Made by a program: the position numbers and the translations under genes. This document shows, one piece after another, positions 17,808 to 26,936 of a DNA stretch of 64,000 nucleotides (position 1 is its first letter; the number at the start of each line of letters is the position of its first letter). The notes beneath the pieces are model-generated. The model ran no database searches and was not told the DNA's origin. It saw nothing but the letters and a program-made list of their open reading frames with translations. Origin of the DNA: Chitinophagales bacterium (lineage in GTDB: Bacteria > Bacteroidota > Bacteroidia > Chitinophagales > LD1); contig JAEUVA010000008.1 of assembly GCA_016787045.1 (NCBI GenBank), forward strand, positions 425,743 to 489,742. Reading direction: 5' to 3'.

Positions 17808-18524
17808 TTGAGCAGCGTTCGCATACTTAACCACCCACATTTAACTGTTGTACTGCCTTGTTACAACCCTTCACCGGAATGGGCGCAAGAGGTATTAAAG
17901 CATTACTCAGTGATTGAGAGTGAAATCTACGATGTGGACTTAATCATAGTTAACGATGGCAGCACCATCAATTACTCGCTCGATGATTTTCGCCTGTTAT
18001 ATGACATGTTTTCTGATATAGAAATAATATCATATGCCGAAAATAAAGGCAAAGGCCACGCACTTCGCATGGGTGTACAAAAAGCTGTGGGCGATTATGT
18101 AATTTATACGGATGTAGATTTTCCATATACACACACAAGTTTCCTGCAAATTTACAATACACTAAATACAGGTGCCGATGTGGCAATAGGTGTAAGAGAT
18201 GATAACTCTATGAGTGCCATACCCGCTTCGCGCAAAATTCAATCGCGTATGCTGCAATGGATAAACAAAAACATATTGGGCTTGCCTGTCAACGATACAC
18301 AATGCGGCTTGAAAGGTTTTAATCAAAAAGGTAGAGAAGTTTTTCTAAAAACCACTATCAACACTTTTTTGTTTGATGCCGAATTTATCAAACTGGCTCA
18401 TCGCAAACATTTAAACATTCAAACTGTTGTGGTAACATTGCGAGCAGGCATAAAACTTCCGGAAGCAAAAATCAAGACCATTTGGGGGGAATTAAAAAAC
18501 ATGTTTACCATTTTTAAACTATAA
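17808..18524 (+). CDS. Family 2 glycosyltransferase (polyprenol-phosphate sugar transferase-like)
   Basis: This 238-residue GT-A glycosyltransferase has LTVVLPCYNPSPEW, a VNDGST nucleotide-sugar motif, KGKGHALRMGVQKAVGDYVIYTDVDFPY (the DxD-equivalent) and NDTQCGLKGFN. The last block resembles dolichol/undecaprenol-phosphate sugar transferases. There are no membrane helices after the catalytic domain. No ATG precedes the conserved beta-strand, so the start is probably the TTG at 17808, 18 bp after smc. The next gene begins two bases after its stop. The donor sugar and acceptor are unknown. Confidence 0.82.
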   Translation: MSSVRILNHPHLTVVLPCYNPSPEWAQEVLKHYSVIESEIYDVDLIIVNDGSTINYSLDDFRLLYDMFSDIEIISYAENKGKGHALRMGVQKAVGDYVIYTDVDFPYTHTSFLQIYNTLNTGADVAIGVRDDNSMSAIPASRKIQSRMLQWINKNILGLPVNDTQCGLKGFNQKGREVFLKTTINTFLFDAEFIKLAHRKHLNIQTVVVTLRAGIKLPEAKIKTIWGELKNMFTIFKL

Positions 18525-18526
18525 CC

Positions 18527-19195
18527 ATGGCAGAACACATTGTAAAGATTATTGAAGCACAATACATTAACCCAACGGTAAAAAGATTTGTAGTTCAAAA
18601 ACCTGCCGGCTATACATTTAATCCGGGCCAAGCTACAGATGTAAGCATTAACCTGCCGGAGTGGAAAGACAGAAAACGCAAATTCACATTTACATCGCTC
18701 AACAAATGGGAACACTTAGAGTTTGTTATACGCATTCACAAACAGCACGATGGCGTTACCGAAATGCTCGGCAAACTAAATGCAGGCACTGAATTGATAA
18801 TTAACGAGCCGTATGGCGTGATTGATTACAAAGGCCCCGGTGTTTTTATTGCGGGCGGAACAGGCATAACTCCGTTTATAGCCATCTTTCGTGAGTTACA
18901 CAAAAACAAGCAGATTGGCAGCAACAAACTAATTGTATCTGAACGCACATCATACGACTTGATTTTAGATAGCGAACTGCAAACTATGCTCGGCAACAAC
19001 TACATCAAGACATTTACCCGAGAAAATGTAATTGGCTTTATTGATAAGCACATCAACGAAGACTTCCTGTTTAAAAATATCAGCGATTTTGGGCAACGGT
19101 TCTACGTGTGTGGTCCAGAAAGCTTTGTTACCAATATCTGCAAAATGCTAATTGACTTAGGGGCTAAACCTGATTCGTTAGTTATTGATAAGTAG
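18527..19195 (+). CDS. Ferredoxin-NADP reductase-like flavoprotein
   Basis: This 222-residue two-domain oxidoreductase has an FAD-binding barrel (KRKFTFTS in place of the RxYS motif) and a nucleotide-binding domain with VFIAGGTGITPFIAIFRELHK and FYVCGPESFVTNICKML. It lacks the 2Fe-2S domain seen in the PaaE-like gene at 8.5 kb, so it resembles flavodoxin/ferredoxin reductases. It starts two bases after the glycosyltransferase stop, suggesting an operon. Its last 18 bases overlap the 3' end of the convergent pabB-like gene. The electron partner is unknown. Confidence 0.82.
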   Translation: MAEHIVKIIEAQYINPTVKRFVVQKPAGYTFNPGQATDVSINLPEWKDRKRKFTFTSLNKWEHLEFVIRIHKQHDGVTEMLGKLNAGTELIINEPYGVIDYKGPGVFIAGGTGITPFIAIFRELHKNKQIGSNKLIVSERTSYDLILDSELQTMLGNNYIKTFTRENVIGFIDKHINEDFLFKNISDFGQRFYVCGPESFVTNICKMLIDLGAKPDSLVIDK

Positions 19196-20482
19196 CTCAG
19201 CCCCTAACACACTAAACATAGCTTGTGCTTTGAGCAGCACCTCCTCATACTCTTGCACCGGCACCGAATCGTAAGTAATAGCACCACCTACCGGTACGTT
19301 GATGGTACGAGTAGTTTGATTGTACAAGATACTGCGGATTACTACATTAAAATCAAAATCACCATTTTTAAAATAACCTACACTACCACTATACAATCCA
19401 CGTTTAAAACTTTCGTAATGTTCAATGTTTTTCATTACCTCTACTTTTGGGGCACCGGTCATGCTTCCCATAGGGAAAGCATTTTTAATGGCCTCTACAG
19501 GTTCTACATCACTGCTTAGTTGTGCAGAAACGGTTGAAATCATTTGGTTGACTGTTTCAAAAGTATATATACCAAAAAGTTCTTCTACATGTACAGTTCC
19601 TGAAATGGCACTTTTGCTCAAGTCATTGCGAACCAAATCCACAATCATCACATTCTCCGCTTGCTCTTTGTTACTATTCAGCAGCGCTTCCCGTTGCAAT
19701 TCATTTAGCTGTTTAGTGCCTGCCTTTCGGTTTGTGCCTTTTATAGGTTGGGCAATGAGTGTTCTTCCGCTTTTTTTCAAAAATCGCTCAGGGCTGGCAC
19801 ACATTAAGTATCTATCGTGCCACTTTACGTAACAACTAAAAGGTGCTTTAGCGCACTCATTTAACTTTAAAAACGTTTGCCAAGTATTTAGCTCCACATT
19901 TTCAGCCGAAAAATTGATGCAGTAGTTCAATTCATAAAAATCACCTTCTTCTATCTGCTGCCGAATGGTCTGCACTTTGCTTACGTACTCATTTTTAGAA
20001 ACATTGCATCTCAACCGCGCTGTTGCAGAGTACACATCAGTTGGTTTACATTTGGAGATAACTTCTATCAATTCAAATGTTTCGGGATAATTGCGATTAA
20101 CAGTAAGCTTACTACCGCGCAACTCAAACAGAAATCGCGGTTCAAAAAAGTACATAGCCGGAAAACCAATATTATCCGCATGATTGCTACTCAGCGATTC
20201 TAATTCATTTTTTAAATCATACGTAAAAAAGCCAAACAAGTGCTTCCCTGCAATTACTTGCTTGTTCAATTCGCTAAAGGATTGCGCAGATTTTTCTTGA
20301 CCATAAGTCAAATCGTTACTTAACTCGTCAACGGCTAAAACCCACTCACATGAGCTATACCTATCGTTTGAATATCCATTTGAATCTAATAAGCAAACAA
20401 CATTAAACGCATTTGCCCATACTAACGCTTGCTGTTTAAACTGCTCTACATTATCAATAGAAACTGTAGTCGTATCAGCCAT
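19178..20482 (-). CDS. pabB: Aminodeoxychorismate synthase component I
   Basis: This 434-residue chorismate-utilising enzyme makes 4-amino-4-deoxychorismate, a precursor of p-aminobenzoate and folate. The conserved C-terminal half has IEEGDFYELNYCINF, SPERFL, PIKGT (246-250), VDLVRNDLS, FGSMTGAPKV-like FPMGSMTGAPKVEVM and SGSVGYF. The lysine in PIKGT (K248) is the residue that distinguishes PabB from anthranilate synthase (PIAGT), which supports the PabB call. It is the last gene of a tightly spaced four-gene operon, 9 bp after DAHP synthase. A PabA amidotransferase is not in the window. Confidence 0.9.
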   Translation of the reverse strand: MADTTTVSIDNVEQFKQQALVWANAFNVVCLLDSNGYSNDRYSSCEWVLAVDELSNDLTYGQEKSAQSFSELNKQVIAGKHLFGFFTYDLKNELESLSSNHADNIGFPAMYFFEPRFLFELRGSKLTVNRNYPETFELIEVISKCKPTDVYSATARLRCNVSKNEYVSKVQTIRQQIEEGDFYELNYCINFSAENVELNTWQTFLKLNECAKAPFSCYVKWHDRYLMCASPERFLKKSGRTLIAQPIKGTNRKAGTKQLNELQREALLNSNKEQAENVMIVDLVRNDLSKSAISGTVHVEELFGIYTFETVNQMISTVSAQLSSDVEPVEAIKNAFPMGSMTGAPKVEVMKNIEHYESFKRGLYSGSVGYFKNGDFDFNVVIRSILYNQTTRTINVPVGGAITYDSVPVQEYEEVLLKAQAMFSVLGAELLINN

Positions 20483-20491
20483 TTCAAAGTA

Positions 20492-21487
20492 TTACACTAC
20501 TTGATGACCGGCACAAGCCGCTGCTGATTTAAGTGTTGGGTAGAGCGCTCTGAATTCGTCAAAGTTAAGTTGCTGCTCTGCATCGCTCTTAGCCACCTTA
20601 GGGTTCGGGTGCGATTCTATCAATACTCCATCTATGCCCATGGCCATGCAGGCGCGTGCTAAATCGGGTACTCCATAACTGTAACCAATGGCGTGGCTAG
20701 GGTCAAGTATCACCGGTAGATTTGTGTTTTGTTTTAGCCAAGCTACACCGCATAAATCAAGTGTAAACCTTGTTTTAGTTTCAAACGTGCGGATTCCGCG
20801 CTCGCACAAAATGACATTCGGATTTCCTCCACTTAAAATAAATTCTGCACTTTGCACAAACTCCTGAAGCGTAGTACCAAAGCCGCGTTTAAGCAAAACA
20901 GGTTTTGTTGTTTTGCCGCACTGGCGGAGTATGCCATGGTCGTACATAGACTTGGCTCCTATCTGAATAACATCAGCGTATTCAATCACTTCGTTGATAT
21001 GCGTACTGTCGCGTACTTCAGTAATTATTTGCAGGCCATACTTACTGCGCATTTTGTCTAACAACTTTAGCCCCTCCAAGCCCATGCCCTGAAAGGTGTA
21101 AGGAGAAGTTCGTGGCTTATAGCACCCTGCCCTTAATATTCTTACACCAAGTTCTACACACAGTTGTGCTGCGCTCTCTATTTGCTCTTCGCTTTCTACA
21201 CTGCAAGGTCCGGTAATCACAATAGAGTTAGCAGAACTTCCTCCAATAGATAAGTCTTTCAATTTTATTTCTCGCTTGGTAGCAATGTATTGCTTACCGG
21301 CCAACTGAATATCGGTATCGGTAACAAATATGTCACTGGCTACAAGTTGTAGCCCTTCATCGGCTTGCTTTAGTTTAGATGTAGTAACCAACACTAACGG
21401 ATTCCCTTCTATCAATACCGCTTGATATTTAGCCGCTAATGATTGTGCTTCCGTGATAGATATGTTATTTTTTAAATGTATAATCAT
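20492..21487 (-). CDS. aroF: 3-deoxy-7-phosphoheptulonate (DAHP) synthase
   Basis: This 331-residue enzyme condenses erythrose-4-phosphate with PEP to start the shikimate pathway. A small ferredoxin-like N-terminal domain (about 1-65) precedes a TIM barrel. Motifs are VITGPCSVES, LRAGCYKPRTSPYTFQG, ITEVRDSTHI, QIGAKSMYDHGILRQ, VLLKRGFGTT, VILCERGIRTF and LPVILDPSHAIG. This is the type I-beta (AroF/KDO8PS-like) group. Its start overlaps the stop of the Rpe-CBS gene by one base (TAATG), so the two are translationally coupled. It supplies chorismate for the PabB encoded just downstream. Confidence 0.95.
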   Translation of the reverse strand: MIIHLKNNISITEAQSLAAKYQAVLIEGNPLVLVTTSKLKQADEGLQLVASDIFVTDTDIQLAGKQYIATKREIKLKDLSIGGSSANSIVITGPCSVESEEQIESAAQLCVELGVRILRAGCYKPRTSPYTFQGMGLEGLKLLDKMRSKYGLQIITEVRDSTHINEVIEYADVIQIGAKSMYDHGILRQCGKTTKPVLLKRGFGTTLQEFVQSAEFILSGGNPNVILCERGIRTFETKTRFTLDLCGVAWLKQNTNLPVILDPSHAIGYSYGVPDLARACMAMGIDGVLIESHPNPKVAKSDAEQQLNFDEFRALYPTLKSAAACAGHQVV

Positions 21488-22491
21488 TAAACTCTGGTTA
21501 AATGGTTTAATAAAATGGCTCCTACCAGTTTATTGTTAGTGTCTACTACCGGTAAAAATAGGATGATAAAATTCAGCTCATTAATCAATTGAATCATTTG
21601 GCTCAATGTTGCGCTTTGCTGTAAAGTGGTGGGCTGGCGATTAATCAGTGTATCAACAGTAACTTCTCTCAAATTATTTTTTGCCCCTAGCAATGCTCTT
21701 CGTATATCGGCATTGGTCACCACACCGGTTAATTCGCTCTGTTGGTTGGTGATTAGCACAAAACCCTTGCGGTGTACTTCTATGGTTTGAAGTATAGTGC
21801 TAAAAGTACATTCACTTTCTTTAAGTACCGGTAAAAATTTAGCCGGAAAACAAAAGTCAACCAATGGTAAATCAGAATTGGTGTTACCCGATTTGTATAA
21901 ACTCATTAACCCAACACCCAGTGAGGGTTGGTTCATCAGGTAACTCCCGGATACTACAGCACGAACCCCCATCAGCCGCAGTACAAATGCAATTTCGTTA
22001 GTTACTCCGCCATCTACATGAATCTGCATTTTTGGAAAATTGCCGAGTAACTGGTTAACAGCACTAAAATTTTCTTTTTGAAACACGCCACCGCTTATTC
22101 CGGGTGAGGTGCTCATAAATAGCAGAAATGAAAAATCGCTTACCCAAGATTCGTAGTCAGAAATTGAAGTATCTGCCTGCACGCACAAACCCCATTTTGT
22201 ACCGTACAAATGTGGCAGCTCCGGTTTTGCACTAAGTTGCTCAAACTGCAAACTGACATATTCAATTTTAAGTTCTTCTATTAGAGGTAGATATTTTTCT
22301 GGCGTAGCCGAAATGATATGTAAATCGATAGGTGTAGATGAGTACTGCCGAATACTTCGGATGTCGTCAAACACTCGCATATCATCTACACAATCAACAT
22401 GCAACATATCTATGTGCAGCGCATCCAATTCTTCCACTATTTGTTGCAGTGGTTTTAATTGGTTGGCATAAATAGAGGCAGATATTTTCAC
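21487..22491 (-). CDS. Ribulose-phosphate 3-epimerase-like domain fused to a CBS pair
   Basis: This 334-residue fusion has an Rpe-like TIM barrel at residues about 1-210: HIDMLHVDCVDDMRVF (catalytic-type Asp near 33), MSTSPGISGGVFQ in place of the usual NPGFxGQ phosphate loop, and IHVDGGVTNE with the second Asp. A tandem CBS module follows (about 220-334): GFVLITNQQSELTGVVTNADIRRAL and FLPVVDTNNKLVGAILLNHL. CBS pairs usually sense adenine nucleotides. The start is GTG at 22491, overlapping the ABC gene stop by one base (TAGTG), and its stop overlaps the DAHP synthase start. An allosterically controlled pentose-phosphate enzyme is the inference; substrate and ligand are unproven. Confidence 0.8.
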   Translation of the reverse strand: MKISASIYANQLKPLQQIVEELDALHIDMLHVDCVDDMRVFDDIRSIRQYSSTPIDLHIISATPEKYLPLIEELKIEYVSLQFEQLSAKPELPHLYGTKWGLCVQADTSISDYESWVSDFSFLLFMSTSPGISGGVFQKENFSAVNQLLGNFPKMQIHVDGGVTNEIAFVLRLMGVRAVVSGSYLMNQPSLGVGLMSLYKSGNTNSDLPLVDFCFPAKFLPVLKESECTFSTILQTIEVHRKGFVLITNQQSELTGVVTNADIRRALLGAKNNLREVTVDTLINRQPTTLQQSATLSQMIQLINELNFIILFLPVVDTNNKLVGAILLNHLTRV

Positions 22492-24362
22492 TATTCTTCG
22501 TATTGAAGTTTTAGCAAGTTAGCATAAAGCCCATTGGTAAGTTGACTCAATTCTTCGTGCGTACCTTGTTCCACTATTTTACCTTTGTTAATAACCAGTA
22601 TTCTATCCGCTTTGCGAATGGTGCTTAACCGATGAGCAATGATAAATGTGGTGCGGTTGTGCATCAGTTTATCTAATGCCTCTTTCACCAACTTTTCGCT
22701 TTCGCTATCTAAGGCAGAGGTGGCCTCATCTAAAATTAAAATTTTAGGGTTTCGTAAAATTGCTCTTGCTATTGCTATGCGTTGCTTTTGTCCGCCACTT
22801 AGTTTTACTCCCCTTTCTCCTACAAGTGTATTCAACCCCTCCGGAAAATTTTGAATGAAAGACAGTGCATTGGCCTGCTCTGCTGCGCTCCTTATTTCCG
22901 CATCGGTGGCAGTGGGTTTGCCATAGGCAATATTTTCACGAATGCTGCCGCCAAACAAAATAGTATCTTGTGGAACGGTGCCAAAATTTTTACGCAACGC
23001 GGTAATGTTGTATTGCTTTATGCTTTTGCCGTCAATCAAAATATCGCCTTCATTAAAGGCATACATACCGCTTAATAACTTAACGATAGTTGACTTACCC
23101 GCACCGCTTGGTCCTACCAATGCAATCTTGCTGCCCGGCTGTACAGTAAAAGACAAGCCATTAAACAGTTGCACGTCTTTGCGTGATGGGTAGGCAAAAT
23201 GTACTCCCTTAAATTCTACCGCTCCATTGATGGGTTCAATACGGTTGGTGTCAGTAATATGTGTTTCCGAAACTTCGCCAAGTATTTCGTTAATGCGCTC
23301 AGAGGCGCCAATTGTTTTTTGTAACACAGTGTAGCTTTCACTCAACCCAGCTAGTGAACTGCCAACAAAAATGGTGAGGAAAAAAAACTCAATGAGTTGA
23401 CCCATCTTGAGCGCTCCGGTGGCCACCTCATTCATGCCCGCATATACTAAACCCACTATGGCACCAAACATGATGAAGATGATAAACGACACAAAACCCG
23501 CGCGGTACTTTGCGGCATTCATACCAATAGCTACAACGCGCTGATTGATTTTGCCATACCGGAGTGTTTCATACGCTTCGTTGGTAAATGCCTTTACTAC
23601 ATCAATAGCGGTAAATGTTTCTTCCACTATCGTGTTGCTCTCTGCCAGTTCATCTTGTGCCTGTCGCGAAATCTTGCGGATAAATCTTCCAAACAAAACA
23701 GCCGATACCACCAGCACCGGCAACACGGCAATAATAATAGCGGCCAACTTCCACGACAAAGCAACTAGCAGCGGAATGCAGACAATGGGCAAAACCAACT
23801 GCCGCACAAAAAATGCCAACTGATTACTCAACGCATCTTGCAATTGCGATACATCACTACTGATGCGAGAAGTGAGGTTACCCACTCTGTTTTCTTCAAA
23901 AAAATGGATAGGTAGGGTAACTATTTTTTCATAGAGCGTTCTGCGTATAGCCGCCATGGCATGCTGGCTCACATACTCAAAAAGATAAATTCTAAAAAAA
24001 GATAACACCGCCTGTATCAGCAAAATGACCCCGAGCAAAATTCCCGTATCTTTCAGGTGTTGAGGATTCATCTGGTTTTTGTACTGCAACACCAACTGCT
24101 CTACTTGTTTCAATTTTTCATCGGGTGGTAGCGTAGAGTTAAGTGCGGTGTATGCTTTCTCAATAGTTTCTTTAGCCGGCAATCCGGCATCTATCAACTG
24201 GCCAAAACCACCAGGAATAAAAGACACTACCCCGGTAGAAACCACCAAACATATCATACCCACCATAAACTGCCATTTGTATGGGATAATAAAGCGGTAA
24301 ATGCGCAGTGAGGTAGAAATCTGCTTAAACGAAAAATTGTTGCGTGGTGAGTTGGTGGCCAT
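22491..24362 (-). CDS. MsbA-like ABC transporter (fused permease and ATPase)
   Basis: This 623-residue half-transporter has about six membrane helices in residues 25-350. An ATPase domain follows with Walker A GPSGAGKST, Q-loop TVPQDTILFGGSI, signature LSGGQKQRIAIARAIL and Walker B ILILDEATSALD, with H-loop IIAHRLS. Such homodimeric exporters flip lipids, lipid A precursors or small molecules; B. fragilis-type and MsbA-like proteins share this layout. It is the first gene of the four-gene operon with Rpe-CBS, DAHP synthase and PabB. The substrate is not evident. ATG at 24362. Confidence 0.93.
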   Translation of the reverse strand: MATNSPRNNFSFKQISTSLRIYRFIIPYKWQFMVGMICLVVSTGVVSFIPGGFGQLIDAGLPAKETIEKAYTALNSTLPPDEKLKQVEQLVLQYKNQMNPQHLKDTGILLGVILLIQAVLSFFRIYLFEYVSQHAMAAIRRTLYEKIVTLPIHFFEENRVGNLTSRISSDVSQLQDALSNQLAFFVRQLVLPIVCIPLLVALSWKLAAIIIAVLPVLVVSAVLFGRFIRKISRQAQDELAESNTIVEETFTAIDVVKAFTNEAYETLRYGKINQRVVAIGMNAAKYRAGFVSFIIFIMFGAIVGLVYAGMNEVATGALKMGQLIEFFFLTIFVGSSLAGLSESYTVLQKTIGASERINEILGEVSETHITDTNRIEPINGAVEFKGVHFAYPSRKDVQLFNGLSFTVQPGSKIALVGPSGAGKSTIVKLLSGMYAFNEGDILIDGKSIKQYNITALRKNFGTVPQDTILFGGSIRENIAYGKPTATDAEIRSAAEQANALSFIQNFPEGLNTLVGERGVKLSGGQKQRIAIARAILRNPKILILDEATSALDSESEKLVKEALDKLMHNRTTFIIAHRLSTIRKADRILVINKGKIVEQGTHEELSQLTNGLYANLLKLQYEE

Positions 24363-24477
24363 AAATAGCGGGTGCTAAAATAGAATTTGCAGGTAGAGTA
24401 CTTCTAAGAACTGTAAGGAATTCAAAACAATCAGAAAAGAAAAAACCGAACGAATGTCGTCCGGTTTTGTCTGGCAG

Positions 24478-24560
24478 TGCCCCAGGAGGGAATCGAACCC
24501 CCACGCCTTTTGGACACACGATTTTGAGTCGTGCGCGTCTACCAATTCCGCCACTAGGGC
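24478..24560 (-). tRNA. tRNA-Leu (anticodon CAA)
   Basis: On the minus strand, acceptor GCCCTAG pairs with CTGGGGC (one G-T pair), with discriminator A. The anticodon loop CTCAAAA sits in a CACGA/TCGTG stem and gives CAA. The long variable arm and GTTCGATTC T-loop fit class II tRNA-Leu. It decodes UUG. Confidence 0.95.
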
Positions 24561-24687
24561 TTTTTTAGAGAGCCGCAAATGTAAACCGAAATTCAAACTA
24601 TGCAACACTAACCACGCTTATATAACGAGCTGTTTTCACTTGCAAACAAATTGTTGGAAACACGGTTTTATTTGTGCGTGGCAGGTT

Positions 24688-24695
24688 TATTTTTG
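24688..24695 (+). promoter_or_regulatory. Bacteroidetes -7 box upstream of nuoA (TATTTTTG)
   Basis: This is a perfect TAnnTTTG match 17 bp before the nuoA ATG, implying a 5' leader of about 10 nt. A TTTG lies at 24671-24674, only 13 bp upstream, which is short for a -33 box. Confidence 0.5.
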
Positions 24696-24712
24696 CCGTA
24701 CAGCATTTCCTT

Positions 24713-25078
24713 ATGAACGAAACATATATCAGTTATTTTCCTATACTCATGCAAGTGTTGTTTGCTGCAGGGTTTGTAGCTTTCACTATAGCAGTATCGC
24801 ACTACATAGGCCCCAAAAGAAGCTCCAAAAACAAAGATGCCAACTTTGAGTGTGGCATTCCCCAACATGGTAATGCGCGTATTCCTTTTTCGGTAAAATA
24901 TTTTTTAGTGGCTATTTTGTTTGTATTGTTTGATGTAGAAGTCATCTTCATGTACCCGTGGGCTGTCAATTTTAGAAGCATGGGTATGGAAGGTTTGTTA
25001 AAGATGATGCTTTTTATGGGCTTACTTTTGATTGGCTTTTATTACATTATTAAAAAAGGTGCCTTAGAATGGGAGTAG
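24713..25078 (+). CDS. nuoA: NADH-quinone oxidoreductase subunit A
   Basis: This 121-residue membrane subunit of complex I has three helices. The conserved loop is YIGPKRSSKNKDANFECGIPQHGNARIPFSVKYFLVAILFVLFDVEVIFMYPWA, with the characteristic ECG and FDVE motifs. NuoA sits beside NuoJ/K/H at the quinone channel. The ATG at 24713 (MNETYISYF) is preferred to an earlier non-ATG start. nuoB follows after 54 bp. Only nuoA, B and C are present here. Confidence 0.95.
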   Translation: MNETYISYFPILMQVLFAAGFVAFTIAVSHYIGPKRSSKNKDANFECGIPQHGNARIPFSVKYFLVAILFVLFDVEVIFMYPWAVNFRSMGMEGLLKMMLFMGLLLIGFYYIIKKGALEWE

Positions 25079-25132
25079 TTTGCAGAACACCAGTTTCTGC
25101 TAACATAAAACCCGCAATTCATAACTTAGTAT

Positions 25133-25684
25133 ATGGCTAACGAACTGTTATTAAAACAAACCGCAGAGGGCTATCATGGCGAGGGGTTTCAGCTCACCAC
25201 TCTAGATAAATTTGTGGGATTAGCCCGCAGTAAGAGCTTGTGGCCGTTGCCATTTGCCACCTCTTGTTGTGGAATAGAATTTATGGCTACCATGGCATCT
25301 ACTTACGACTTGGCTCGTTTTGGCTCAGAGCGTCCTAGTTTTTCTCCACGTCAGGCCGATATGCTGTTGGTAATGGGCACCATTGCCAAAAAAATGGGAC
25401 CCGTTCTACGGCAGGTTTACGAACAAATGGCAGAACCACGTTGGGTAATTGCAGTAGGTGCTTGCGCTTGTTCGGGCGGTGTGTTTGATACTTACAGTGT
25501 ATTGCAAGGAATTGACAAAGTAATACCCGTAGATGTGTATGTGCCGGGTTGCCCTCCGCGCCCCGAGCAAATTTTAGATGGCATTATGAAGTTGCAAGAC
25601 CTGGTAAAAAACGAAAGTTTCAGCCGTAGAAATTCGCCCGAGTACAAGGCCATGTTGGCTACTTATGGCATTAATGTAAACTAA
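25133..25684 (+). CDS. nuoB: NADH-quinone oxidoreductase subunit B
   Basis: This 183-residue peripheral-arm subunit holds the terminal N2 4Fe-4S cluster, which hands electrons to quinone. The tandem cysteines are C45-C46 ([11 protein letters not shown]); the other ligands lie in [11 protein letters not shown] and [15 protein letters not shown]. All four expected cysteines are present. It lies 54 bp after nuoA and 6 bp before nuoC. Confidence 0.96.
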   Translation: MANELLLKQTAEGYHGEGFQLTTLDKFVGLARSKSLWPLPFATSCCGIEFMATMASTYDLARFGSERPSFSPRQADMLLVMGTIAKKMGPVLRQVYEQMAEPRWVIAVGACACSGGVFDTYSVLQGIDKVIPVDVYVPGCPPRPEQILDGIMKLQDLVKNESFSRRNSPEYKAMLATYGINVN

Positions 25685-25690
25685 CAACCA

Positions 25691-26218
25691 ATGGCTTTAG
25701 ATACTACTACCGTTCAAGAAAAACTAACCGAAAAGTTTGGCGAAAGCGTAACCGCTTTCAGCACAGAGTTTGGCATGTTTCACTTTGAAGCAACCCGGGA
25801 TAAGAATGTGGAAATAGTGCAATACCTGCGCGATTCACTTGGCTTCAATTTTTTGACCGATGTGTGTGGTGTGCATTTTCCGGATAACGAAATAGAAAAA
25901 CAGTTTGCCGTAGTTTATCATTTACACAACTGGGCAGAGAATGTTCGGGTTCGTTTTAAGGTTTTTTTAAACGGAGAAAATCCGGAAGTAGAAAGTTTGT
26001 CTTCCCTTTTCAACTCTGCCAACTGGCAGGAGAGAGAAACGTATGATTTTTATGGTATCATATTTACCGGCCATCCCGACCTCAAACGTATTTTGAATAT
26101 GGACGAAATGGTCTCTTTTCCTATGCGTAAAGAATTTCCGATGGAAGATGCCAACCGCACCGATAAAGACGACCGCTACTTTGGTCGCATTCCGCAAAAT
26201 GCCGGAAATCTCAATTAG
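25691..26218 (+). CDS. nuoC: NADH-quinone oxidoreductase subunit C
   Basis: This 175-residue 30-kDa subunit of the complex I peripheral arm carries the family signature ERETYDFYGIIFTGHPDLKRIL followed by PMRKEFPMED. It is a stand-alone NuoC, not the NuoCD fusion of enterobacteria. In most genomes nuoD follows directly, but here the next gene is an L,D-transpeptidase, so the complex I genes are split at this point. Confidence 0.94.
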   Translation: MALDTTTVQEKLTEKFGESVTAFSTEFGMFHFEATRDKNVEIVQYLRDSLGFNFLTDVCGVHFPDNEIEKQFAVVYHLHNWAENVRVRFKVFLNGENPEVESLSSLFNSANWQERETYDFYGIIFTGHPDLKRILNMDEMVSFPMRKEFPMEDANRTDKDDRYFGRIPQNAGNLN

Positions 26219-26291
26219 CGTTAAAATCTGTTGGGCTCTGTTGGCCACATACTAAACCGAAACGAACAAACGTTGTAAAAAAAACAACGGT

Positions 26292-26876
26292 ATGTTTCGC
26301 CCCACATCATCAACCTACTTCATGCTGTTGGTCTTTTACCTCAGCAGTTGCCACAGCACTACCACTAAAGCAAAAGACGATGCCACATCGGTAGATGCAC
26401 ACATTAAAGACAGCATCTATTTCAATGCCGTTTTACCTGCACAAATTGTAATAGATAGTATAGTACTAGAAAAGAAAAGCCACATCCTGATGGTGTTTAA
26501 CCAAGGAGTATTATTGAAAAAATACCGCGTTGCACTGGGCACACAACCCATAGGCCACAAACAATTTGAAGGCGACCGCAAAACTCCGGAGGGCATGTAT
26601 TACATCAATGGAAAAAACCCCAACAGCAGCTATTACAAAAACCTCGGCATATCCTACCCCAATGCAAACGATTTGGCGTACGCCAAAAAACACGGCAAAA
26701 GTGCCGGTGGTGATGTAAAAATACATGGGCTACCCCCATCATGGGCAGATATAGGCAAAGCACAATGCGAAAGCGACTGGACATGGGGCTGCATTGCACT
26801 CAGCAATGAAGAAATGGAGGAACTATACACTCATGTAAATATTGGTGCTCCAATTTTCATCTATTATCAAAAGTAG
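26292..26876 (+). CDS. L,D-transpeptidase (YkuD family) lipoprotein
   Basis: This 194-residue protein has a lipoprotein signal peptide (lipobox-like YLSSC, Cys20). The YkuD catalytic domain has GDRKTPEGMYYI, then VKIHGLPPSWAD and TWGCIALSNEEMEEL; the Cys in WGC is the nucleophile and the upstream His is the partner. The usual SHGC is WTWGC here, as in the ErfK/YafK-like subgroup. Such enzymes form 3-3 peptidoglycan cross-links or attach proteins to the wall from the periplasmic side. It lies 73 bp after nuoC and probably has its own promoter. Confidence 0.88.
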   Translation: MFRPTSSTYFMLLVFYLSSCHSTTTKAKDDATSVDAHIKDSIYFNAVLPAQIVIDSIVLEKKSHILMVFNQGVLLKKYRVALGTQPIGHKQFEGDRKTPEGMYYINGKNPNSSYYKNLGISYPNANDLAYAKKHGKSAGGDVKIHGLPPSWADIGKAQCESDWTWGCIALSNEEMEELYTHVNIGAPIFIYYQK

Positions 26877-26936
26877 TTTGTTGCTTTAGCGCAAATTGAT
26901 TTTAATTGTAGTATTCCTCACTACAAAAAATATTAG

